A stretch of 8,046 nucleotides of DNA from Candidatus Bathyarchaeota archaeon (GTDB taxonomy: Archaea; Thermoproteota; Bathyarchaeia; RBG-16-48-13; GCA-020355125). Below, piece after piece: positions 1-5,684 of this stretch (positions are counted from its first letter, which is position 1; every line of letters begins with the position of its first letter). Where the stretch lies: assembly GCA_026014905.1 (NCBI GenBank), contig JAOZHK010000025.1:1-8046 (forward strand), written 5' to 3'. The translations under genes and the position numbers were made by a program. Under the pieces are notes generated by a model, which worked only from the letters and a program-made list of their open reading frames with translations, did no database searches and was not told the DNA's origin.

Positions 1-1
1 A

Positions 2-271
2 GGCAGAGTCTACTTTGACTGGAAAAGTCGCTGGTTCCTCTTTGGCGCATCAATATATAACCAATCGTATACATTCGCTGGATTATCATATGAAGTATAT
101 GATATCTCCCGCCTGAACCAAATCGATGATAGCATTGTCATTTTCAATAAGAAAGGCGTAATCCTGCCTTCCATTCGCGTCGAGAACACCACCTACCTCC
201 ATGCCTATAATATGAGTCAGCGCGCCAACATAGTCTATGATGATGGAGGCATCCTATTTGCAACAAAGTAA
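2..271 (+). CDS. C-terminal fragment of an unidentified, possibly membrane glycan-pathway protein
   Basis: An open frame runs from the window edge to a TAA at 269-271 and gives 89 residues with no start codon inside the window, so this is the 3' end of a longer gene. The fragment is rich in aromatic residues and beta-prone, with no transmembrane helix. It contains 'VIFNKKGVILPSI' and ends 'RANIVYDDGGILFATK'. From memory, that ending resembles the 'NKIYDNGG' tail of large archaeal polytopic proteins of the DUF2206 or oligosaccharyltransferase-like kind, where a soluble C-terminal part follows many helices. That would suit its place just before a glycosyltransferase gene, but the family is not established from this piece alone. 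The stop lies 4 bases before the preferred start of the next gene, so the two are probably co-transcribed. Confidence 0.6.
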   Translation, partial: GRVYFDWKSRWFLFGASIYNQSYTFAGLSYEVYDISRLNQIDDSIVIFNKKGVILPSIRVENTTYLHAYNMSQRANIVYDDGGILFATK

Positions 272-275
272 CAAG

Positions 276-1487
276 ATGCCCCAGCATGAACCCTTGAATG
301 TCCTCGTCATCGCCAAGAATCTGGATATCGGTGGAACCCAAACGCATATCCGAGCGCTCTCTAAGCAACTACTTCGATATGGTCACAGAGTCGTCGCGCT
401 CTCTGCTGGAGGAAATCTAGTTAAAAATTTTCAAGAAGATGGGATTGAGCACCATTATTTAGTACAGAATTTAAATGTGGATCAATTAAAAAAATCACGC
501 ATTAATCCGCGCTCATTAAACTCAGCTTTTGACTTGATCAATTTCATTAATCTCATTGTTCTCCCCTTTGGGATAGTCCGAGCGGTACGAATAGCCCGAC
601 AAAAACAGATTCACCTTATCCATTCGCATTCAACACTGGCATTTGTCGTAAGCTTGTTGACAGCAAAAATTCTCGGTATTCCGTCCGTAATTACGTTACA
701 CAATTACCGGGGGATGTCCCTGAGTCTCCCCTTCCTATTTCGACACGTGGATAAAATCATTGTCATCAGTAAAGAAATCGAAGAGAAAATCTTGGAACTC
801 GATATTGATCCACAGAAAATCGCGGTTATCCCGAACATGATAGAGGTCGATGACACCCTTGTCACCAATCCGCCGCCTCTTACTATTCCTGATATTCGAT
901 CTGAAAGTTTAAAAATCGTAACGGTGAGTCGCCTCGATCTCTACAAAACCGATGTCCCTCAAAACCTCATCTCAACTACCGAACGAATTATCACCCAATA
1001 TCCCGAACTCGATATTCAGATCATCATTGTCGGCGGAGGATCAGAGTTAAGAAGATTGCAGACCCTGGGAAACCAAGTCAACCAGAAACTGGGCAGGCAA
1101 ACGATCGTTTTTACCGGATTCCGGAAAGATGCCATCCACATTATATCAAACGCTGATATTGTCTTAGGATCCGGACGTGTTGTCCTCGAAGCGATGGCAC
1201 TGGGAAAACCGACAATCGTCGCCAGTGCACAGTTCGGTGGAATACTCAATGACGAGACATTTCCCCAACTCGCCCAATATAATTTCAGTGGTCGCAACAG
1301 CAAAGAAAAAACTAGTACTGGAAACATATATCAAGCCATCATAACCCTATTAGAAAATAACGAGTATAGATCTAGCGTCGGTAAGATAGCTTACCGTTTA
1401 GTCCAACGCTCATATACAGTAGATGCAGTCACGACTCAAATCCAAGACGTGTATCGACAAGCGCTCACCTACGACCAACGCACGTAA
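276..1487 (+). CDS. Family 4 glycosyltransferase (GT-B fold)
   Basis: This is probably a cytoplasmic, nucleotide-sugar-dependent retaining glycosyltransferase; donor and acceptor cannot be read from sequence. Counting from the ATG at 276 (403 residues), the N-terminal domain opens with 'LNVLVIAKNLDIGGTQTH', the family's glycine-rich first loop at about 19-24. It continues with 'HSHST' near 116 and 'IPSVITLHNYRG' near 135-146. The C-terminal domain shows 'KIVTVSRLD' near 213, 'IIIVGGGSE' near 249-257, 'VFTGFRKD' near 278 and 'GRVVLEAMALGKP' near 300-312. That last segment matches the second half of the EX7E motif; the first Glu is replaced by Leu (position 297), giving the 'GSGR' variant. In-frame ATGs at 237, 240 and 243 would add 11 to 13 residues and overlap the upstream gene. 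I prefer 276 because it follows the upstream stop and gives a natural distance to the first strand, but no start has a clear ribosome site. Confidence 0.88.
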   Translation: MPQHEPLNVLVIAKNLDIGGTQTHIRALSKQLLRYGHRVVALSAGGNLVKNFQEDGIEHHYLVQNLNVDQLKKSRINPRSLNSAFDLINFINLIVLPFGIVRAVRIARQKQIHLIHSHSTLAFVVSLLTAKILGIPSVITLHNYRGMSLSLPFLFRHVDKIIVISKEIEEKILELDIDPQKIAVIPNMIEVDDTLVTNPPPLTIPDIRSESLKIVTVSRLDLYKTDVPQNLISTTERIITQYPELDIQIIIVGGGSELRRLQTLGNQVNQKLGRQTIVFTGFRKDAIHIISNADIVLGSGRVVLEAMALGKPTIVASAQFGGILNDETFPQLAQYNFSGRNSKEKTSTGNIYQAIITLLENNEYRSSVGKIAYRLVQRSYTVDAVTTQIQDVYRQALTYDQRT

Positions 1488-1518
1488 CGACTCAGTCCCC
1501 CTGGTGAAAACAAGAGAA

Positions 1519-2763
1519 ATGAATACCCTGTGCATCAACGGTGGCAAACCTCTACAGGGAGTTCTACCTGGACAAGTCTCTAAAAATGCATTTATTCCCA
1601 TTCTTGCAGCTTCTATGTTGTGTGAAGAAGAAGTATGTCTCCAGAATGCCCCTGAGATTTTAGACGTTGACACTTATCAGAATATCATGCAAAGCATAGG
1701 CATCACGACACGTAAACAGGATAACAACCTCTGTGTGAAAGCCGATACCATAAAAACGTGGAAAGTCCCACCAGAATTCGATAAATCGGCCCGGGGCATC
1801 ATATTGATGTTGGGTACCATAAGTGCTCGACTGGGACGGGTTGAGTTGCCGTATCCGGGAGGATGTAAGATTGGTGATCGAAAACTTGATGCTCATCTCG
1901 AAGTCATGAAAGGCATGGGCTTTGAAGTCACGTTCACCCAAGACGCTATCATCGCTTCACAGACTTCGCGCGGAGTAACTGACATCCCATTGTCATTTCC
2001 CAGTGTCTCCGCGACCCTTTTGGGATTAATGATAGCGAGTCGTAGAAAGGGCAAAACAGTATTATCCAATACCGCACGCGAACCCGAAATAGTTGATTTG
2101 GCAAACTTCCTAAAAGGTATGGGTGCCACCATCAATGGTGCTGGCTCCTCGATCATTACCGTGACTGGTACCGATGAAATGAAGGGGATAGACTATGAGG
2201 CAATTCCTGACCGCATCGTCAGTGGCACATATTTGGTTGCCTCAGCCCTTGTCGGTGAAAGACTACGCGTTACAAAGATACGATTAAATCATCTTGACGA
2301 AGTCATCGCCCAGTTAAAACACGCTTCTGTCGAGATTCACCAAGAAGGGGAGTATGTTGAAGCCCGCTGCCGTGATATTAGCCCTGTTACGATTACCACA
2401 GCAGTGTATCCTGGATTCCCTACAGACTTGCAACCCATTTTTTCGACACTCGCTGCGTTAGCCCACGGCACCAGTACCATTCGCGAAACGTTGTATAACA
2501 ACCGGTTTGCACATGTCAGCGAGCTCCAGAAAATGGGGGCACAAATAGCGATACACGGCGATACCCTGCATATTCAAGGTGTCAAACGCCTTCATGGAGC
2601 ACACGTACAAGCAAATGACCTTCGAGCTGGCGCTGCATTAGTACTCGCAGGATTAGCAGCAGAAGGAACCACCAAAATTCAAAATATCTCTCAAGTTGAT
2701 CGAGGATACGATCATCTTGATACGAAACTGACAGCTATAGGCGCTGACATTTGGAGAGAATAA
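1519..2763 (+). CDS. murA: UDP-N-acetylglucosamine 1-carboxyvinyltransferase (MurA-like)
   Basis: MurA moves the enolpyruvyl group of phosphoenolpyruvate onto the 3-OH of UDP-GlcNAc, the first committed step to UDP-MurNAc in bacteria. The protein has 414 residues, about the usual length, and the key residues of the E. coli enzyme fall at nearly the same numbers. It has Lys22-Asn23 in 'SKNAFIPILAAS', Cys116 in 'YPGGCKIGDR' (E. coli Cys115) and Arg121. It also has Asp303 in 'YPGFPTDLQ' (E. coli Asp305), Arg329 in 'NNRFAHVSEL', Arg369 in 'NDLRAGAALVLAG' and Arg395 in 'VDRGYDHL'. It therefore looks active and would be fosfomycin-sensitive in principle, because the Cys is kept. An in-frame ATG at 1423 would overlap the upstream gene by 65 bases and add residues unlike any MurA; the ATG at 1519 has GGTGA at 1503-1507. 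The next gene starts 26 bases downstream. EPSP synthase is excluded by the PGGC loop. Confidence 0.93.
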   Translation: MNTLCINGGKPLQGVLPGQVSKNAFIPILAASMLCEEEVCLQNAPEILDVDTYQNIMQSIGITTRKQDNNLCVKADTIKTWKVPPEFDKSARGIILMLGTISARLGRVELPYPGGCKIGDRKLDAHLEVMKGMGFEVTFTQDAIIASQTSRGVTDIPLSFPSVSATLLGLMIASRRKGKTVLSNTAREPEIVDLANFLKGMGATINGAGSSIITVTGTDEMKGIDYEAIPDRIVSGTYLVASALVGERLRVTKIRLNHLDEVIAQLKHASVEIHQEGEYVEARCRDISPVTITTAVYPGFPTDLQPIFSTLAALAHGTSTIRETLYNNRFAHVSELQKMGAQIAIHGDTLHIQGVKRLHGAHVQANDLRAGAALVLAGLAAEGTTKIQNISQVDRGYDHLDTKLTAIGADIWRE

Positions 2764-2775
2764 CGACACTTTCTT

Positions 2776-2782
2776 GGTGAGG
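2776..2782 (+). promoter_or_regulatory. Ribosome binding site GGTGAGG that sets a TTG start
   Basis: GGTGAGG lies 7 bases before the TTG at 2790 and can pair with the 3' end of 16S rRNA (AUCACCUCCU). An in-frame TGA at 2778-2780 rules out any earlier start. The first in-frame ATG falls between the first two cluster cysteines and would break the ferredoxin domain. The TTG is therefore the best start. Confidence 0.7.
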
Positions 2783-2789
2783 AACGTTA

Positions 2790-4058
2790 TTGTCAACCTG
2801 TCGTTCAGTTGAACAAGTTGACCACCACGAATTATGTACAATGTGTGGAACCTGTGCAGGAGTCTGCCCCACCTCTGCAATAACGATGAAACGCACTAAC
2901 AAAGGCCTCTATGCACCGACTTTGAAGTCTTCGCTCTGTTCTCAATGCGAAAAATGCGTCCAAGTCTGTCCCGGCATCGGAATCAACGCCCATCAAATCA
3001 GCTCAACTCTCTTTCAAGCACCTTCAATAAAATTCAGACGCGATATCGGTCATTACATAGGATGTTATTACGGGCATGCTACCGATCCCGGGATTCGACA
3101 GCACTCAACGTCAGGTGGCAGTGTCACTGCGCTGCTCATTTATCTTTTTGAAACCCGGAGGATCCAAGGCGCGCTCGTGACGAAAGCACAGTCAGCAAAT
3201 CCCCTTGAACCCGAATCTTTTATCGCACGAAGTGTAGACGATCTATATTCAGCGTCAACATCTCGTTATTGCCCTACCACTCCCAATACTGTGTTGTCAC
3301 AGATTCTCCGCGAGAACGGAGTGTTTGCGGTTGTAGGGTTACCTTGTCACATTCATGGCATTCGCAAAGCCGAACAGATATACCCCACATTACAGTCAAA
3401 AATTCTCTTACATATCGGACTGTTCTGTTCTGGTGTCCCGACGTTCATAGGGACCAACGAGCTGCTCCACCAATTAGGCCTTAAGAGATCAGCCATCAAA
3501 GAATTTAAGTATCGAGTTGGCTGGCCATCAACCTCAGTCATCACGCTGGAGAATGGTCGCACCCTCCGCCATCGTTTTCGAGATACTTTACTTTCAAAGA
3601 CGTGGGGGCTCCGCTTCTTCCTCTCTCCACGGTGTACTTTGTGTTTTGATGCGGTAAATGAGCTTGCCGATATCGCATTTGGTGATGCCCATCTACCTCG
3701 AACAGATAACTCGAGTCTCTTTCGCTCTCTCATGATAACACGCACACCACAAGCCGATCAAATCCTCAAACAGGCAGAAACACACATTCACAGTGAAACA
3801 GTTACTCCCACAACTGCAGCTCAGACGCAACATGGCGCCCTTCAATTTAAAGGCAGGGTTAAAACGCGTATCAATATGCGACAGTTCTTAAACAAGGCCG
3901 TACCCCAATATGACATCGAATATGCTTCACCAACGCCCATTGATTACGGGAAGAGCTTATTCTATTATCTGAATATGGCATGTGGGTCAAAAGAAGATCT
4001 AAACAAATATGTACCCTACTTAGCGAAAATTGAACATCGAATCGTTCCAATACAATAA
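2790..4058 (+). CDS. FrhB/FdhB-family flavin-iron-sulfur oxidoreductase with 2[4Fe-4S] ferredoxin domain
   Basis: The 422-residue soluble protein starts with a bacterial-type ferredoxin domain: Cys16, 19, 22, 26 followed by Pro, then Cys50, 53, 56, 60 followed by Pro, enough for two [4Fe-4S] clusters. The rest matches the coenzyme F420 hydrogenase/dehydrogenase beta family. It has 'STSGGSVTALLIYLFE' near 106-121, 'VVGLPCHIHGIRKA', 'GLFCSG', and 'CTLCFDAVNELADIAFGDAH', the family's CxxC-D-ADI-GD signature that helps bind a further cluster near the flavin. Known relatives (FrhB, FpoF, BciB) pass electrons between F420H2 or ferredoxin and a substrate through FAD. No hydrogenase or formate dehydrogenase subunit is nearby, so it is not part of those complexes. 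FrhB-like proteins of unknown role do occur in polysaccharide gene clusters. The close position after murA suggests reduction of a sugar-linked enolpyruvyl group, which is inference. Start is TTG. Confidence 0.88.
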   Translation: MSTCRSVEQVDHHELCTMCGTCAGVCPTSAITMKRTNKGLYAPTLKSSLCSQCEKCVQVCPGIGINAHQISSTLFQAPSIKFRRDIGHYIGCYYGHATDPGIRQHSTSGGSVTALLIYLFETRRIQGALVTKAQSANPLEPESFIARSVDDLYSASTSRYCPTTPNTVLSQILRENGVFAVVGLPCHIHGIRKAEQIYPTLQSKILLHIGLFCSGVPTFIGTNELLHQLGLKRSAIKEFKYRVGWPSTSVITLENGRTLRHRFRDTLLSKTWGLRFFLSPRCTLCFDAVNELADIAFGDAHLPRTDNSSLFRSLMITRTPQADQILKQAETHIHSETVTPTTAAQTQHGALQFKGRVKTRINMRQFLNKAVPQYDIEYASPTPIDYGKSLFYYLNMACGSKEDLNKYVPYLAKIEHRIVPIQ

Positions 4059-4074
4059 AACTACTCCGATGAAT

Positions 4075-4110
4075 GCTAAATATGTCAATTAAAAAAACAA
4101 TATAACATAC
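4075..4110 (+). promoter_or_regulatory. Possible AT-rich promoter upstream of the two-helix membrane protein gene
   Basis: The 72-base gap at 4059-4130 is the first clear break after three tightly spaced genes and is strongly AT-rich. It holds TATA-like strings, CTAAATAT near 4075 and CAATATAAC near 4099. A box at the first site would put transcription start about 4105, and the second would give an almost leaderless transcript from 4131. Neither is a full consensus match, so this is only a candidate. Confidence 0.25.
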
Positions 4111-4130
4111 CATATAGTTGTGAGCTAACG

Positions 4131-4892
4131 ATGAAACAGCAGAGTGTACGATTAATCAATAGTTTACTTCTTGCGAACGGGACAACAGCCCTTCTTTTTT
4201 CTGTCATCATCAACTCGAGCATCCTTGCCTTGATTGGATTAGGACTTGTCTTTTGGGGCGCATTATTTCTCTATATTGAGCCCCAGAAGTATGTGCAGGC
4301 GCGAGTTCTTCATTCAAGCACAGAGTCCCCACTCCAAACGCTCAGTCAACTCACAACTGCACTCAATTACAGTGGGAAAGCGATTTATCTCCCACCTCGC
4401 TATTTCCCGCATCCGGGAAATGAAAAAGTGTTCATTAATTGGGGGCAAAGCGAACACCTACCTCCGTTAGAACTAGTGAATCGCGCTGAAGTGTTAATGA
4501 ATGATCCCCTTGGATTAGTTGTTACGCCGCCAGGGCTCGCTCTCACTAACCTCTACGAGCAGGAACTCGGCACGCAGTTCATAGAAATTGATCTCTATGA
4601 CTTGCCAGAAAAAATATCGAAAATTATTACCGAAGACCTGGAAATCGCGAAAACGTTTACTATGGACTTTGAATCAAACCTCATCACGATCCACGTAACC
4701 GACCACATCTATCAAGACTTGTGCTCCGCATCGCGCGGGTCCACGTCAGCATTGTGTTGTCCATTATGTAGTTCACTCGCAATAGCTCTTGCCCGCACGC
4801 TTAACACCCCGATCACCGTGGAAAACCTTCAGTCACCTCACAAAGATGGCGGTTTACTCGTGCGTTACAAAAGTATAGAGGAAGCATTGTGA
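4131..4892 (+). CDS. Archaeal-type two-helix membrane protein with C-terminal Cys motif (function unknown)
   Basis: The protein has 253 residues. Two hydrophobic helices come first, at about 8-27 and 31-49, followed by a basic and polar turn and a soluble domain of about 200 residues, probably cytoplasmic. The soluble part has conserved-looking stretches: 'GKAIYLPPRYF' near 82-92, 'GLVVTPPGLALTNLYEQELG' near 128-147, and a Cys cluster at 198, 209, 210 and 213 in 'LCSA' and 'LCCPLCSSLAIALA'. I recall uncharacterised archaeal proteins with the same order (two helices, 'YLPPRY', 'TPPGLGL', 'GCPLCSS'), often next to glycan genes, but no function is known to me. The four cysteines could bind a metal or form a disulfide. 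The ATG has only a weak GTGAG ribosome site at 4120-4124. The 3' end overlaps the next gene by 4 bases, which suggests translational coupling and a shared role. Confidence 0.8.
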   Translation: MKQQSVRLINSLLLANGTTALLFSVIINSSILALIGLGLVFWGALFLYIEPQKYVQARVLHSSTESPLQTLSQLTTALNYSGKAIYLPPRYFPHPGNEKVFINWGQSEHLPPLELVNRAEVLMNDPLGLVVTPPGLALTNLYEQELGTQFIEIDLYDLPEKISKIITEDLEIAKTFTMDFESNLITIHVTDHIYQDLCSASRGSTSALCCPLCSSLAIALARTLNTPITVENLQSPHKDGGLLVRYKSIEEAL

Positions 4893-5089
4893 CGATCCCC
4901 TTATCCTTTCGAGACATCGCAATCTGGGTCACAGTCACTACGATAATTCTCATTATCACCGCCGAGCTGGTATCACAGAAATATGGAGAAATCGGCATCT
5001 ATATCGCGCGAAAACGTTTGAATAGAATAACCATTTTATTTATCTTGTTAACAGTATTTGTGAATGTTATTGTCTTATTATACTTTTAA
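4889..5089 (+). CDS. Small membrane protein with two helices, coupled to the preceding gene
   Basis: This 66-residue protein starts at a GTG inside the GTGA that also holds the stop of the previous gene. A GAGG ribosome site at 4878-4881 lies 7 bases before it. Two hydrophobic segments, at about 6-27 and 46-66, flank a basic loop containing 'KYGEIGIYIARKRLNR'. With the basic loop on the cytoplasmic side, both ends would face outward. The 4-base overlap and shared membrane location suggest that it forms a pair with the two-helix Cys-motif protein, perhaps as a complex. I remember similar small proteins after homologues of that gene in other archaea, which supports it being real, but no function is known. 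Nothing enzymatic is visible. Confidence 0.72.
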   Translation: MTIPLSFRDIAIWVTVTTIILIITAELVSQKYGEIGIYIARKRLNRITILFILLTVFVNVIVLLYF

Positions 5090-5109
5090 CAACATATAGG
5101 AAGAATACT

Positions 5110-5160
5110 ATGCATCACAAACTCGAATGCAATAGCATAAAGCCAGGGAACAGAAAATAA
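5110..5160 (+). CDS. Possible 16-residue micro-ORF in the gap before the DUF1616 gene
   Basis: The 108-base gap at 5090-5197 contains an ATG at 5110 followed by 16 codons and TAA at 5158-5160, encoding MHHKLECNSIKPGNRK. AGGAAGA at 5098-5104 is an imperfect ribosome site 5 bases upstream. The sequence TTATACTT, about 26 bases before the ATG, could act as a TATA element for a nearly leaderless transcript. A reading frame of this length is expected by chance, and the peptide shows no known motif, so this is a weak call. It could be a leader peptide or nothing. Confidence 0.15.
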   Translation: MHHKLECNSIKPGNRK

Positions 5161-5197
5161 GCCCCCAGCCATCAAGCAAAGGAGTCACCCGATCTAA

Positions 5198-5617
5198 ATG
5201 TCTAACAGAATATTTTCTAAACACACGCAGTGGTACTGGGTTATCATCATACTCGAAATCGGTCTCGGTGCGCTCCTGTTTCTACCAGAGATTGTGCCGT
5301 TACTGTGGATCAGATATATTCTTGGAGCATTATTCGTCCTGTATATTCCAGGCTACGCGATTGTCCGCACCCTCTACGCAGAAAAAACCCTAAGCTTCAT
5401 TGAGCGGAATGCGTTAAGCATTGGCTTAAGTCTAGCTGTGGTTCCGCTCATAGGATTCATCTTAGATTTTACTCCCTGGCGAATTGGATTGATCGCAATC
5501 TTTTCAACGTTGATGATGGTGACTACCGGAGTAAGTACCTTAGCGCTGTATCAACAACTGACAAATAGCACGGAGTCTCTCGGTGAAGAGACAATCTATA
5601 CCGAGAATCAAGAGTAA
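5198..5617 (+). CDS. Short DUF1616-family membrane protein
   Basis: The 139-residue integral membrane protein has four predicted helices, at about 11-30, 37-57, 71-90 and 96-117, and a short acidic tail. The segment from 'RYILGALFVLYIPGYAIVRTLY' near 39-60 to 'ERNALSIGLSLAVVPLIGFILDFTPW' near 69-94 matches the core of the archaeal DUF1616 family, including the 'PGY' turn and the 'ER-ALSIGLSLA' helix. Many DUF1616 proteins are about 300 residues with a soluble domain after the helices; this one keeps only the membrane core. The stop is clean and no DUF1616-like continuation follows. Function is unknown, but these genes often lie in archaeal surface-glycan loci. AAGGAG at 5179-5184 ends 13 bases before the ATG, a somewhat long but acceptable ribosome site spacing. 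Confidence 0.8.
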   Translation: MSNRIFSKHTQWYWVIIILEIGLGALLFLPEIVPLLWIRYILGALFVLYIPGYAIVRTLYAEKTLSFIERNALSIGLSLAVVPLIGFILDFTPWRIGLIAIFSTLMMVTTGVSTLALYQQLTNSTESLGEETIYTENQE

Positions 5618-5630
5618 TGACTCCTGAGGA

Positions 5631-5638
5631 TTTATATA
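5631..5638 (+). promoter_or_regulatory. Archaeal TATA box (TTTATATA) for the family 2 glycosyltransferase gene
   Basis: TTTATATA matches the archaeal TATA consensus exactly and sits in a 67-base gap at 5618-5684. The purine run TGAGGA just upstream could serve as a BRE. Start of transcription would be expected near 5660, leaving a leader of about 25 bases before the ATG at 5685. This suggests that the glycosyltransferase, and perhaps the genes after it, can be expressed separately from the upstream block. Confidence 0.55.
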
Positions 5639-5684
5639 GAGAAAAAAAGTTGAATGACTAAATAACAGTACTTGTCGTGATAGA

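Noticed and set aside
797..1018. Repeated string GAACTCGATATT inside the glycosyltransferase gene
   Set aside because: Two copies of 12 bases both encode ordinary parts of the protein (E/P-L-D-I type segments), with no similarity around them.
1423..1518. N-terminal extension of the MurA gene from an upstream ATG
   Set aside because: It would overlap the glycosyltransferase by 65 bases, and the added residues are unlike MurA. The ATG at 1519 places Lys22-Asn23 at the E. coli numbers.
3353..3745. 130-codon open frame on the minus strand
   Set aside because: It lies wholly inside the FrhB-like gene, whose cluster motifs are clear. Its translation is Arg- and Ser-rich with no recognisable domain, so it is a shadow frame.
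2790..4058. Subunit of an F420-reducing hydrogenase or formate dehydrogenase
   Set aside because: No alpha, gamma or large-subunit gene is in the window, and the neighbours are glycan genes. The family match alone does not support that complex.
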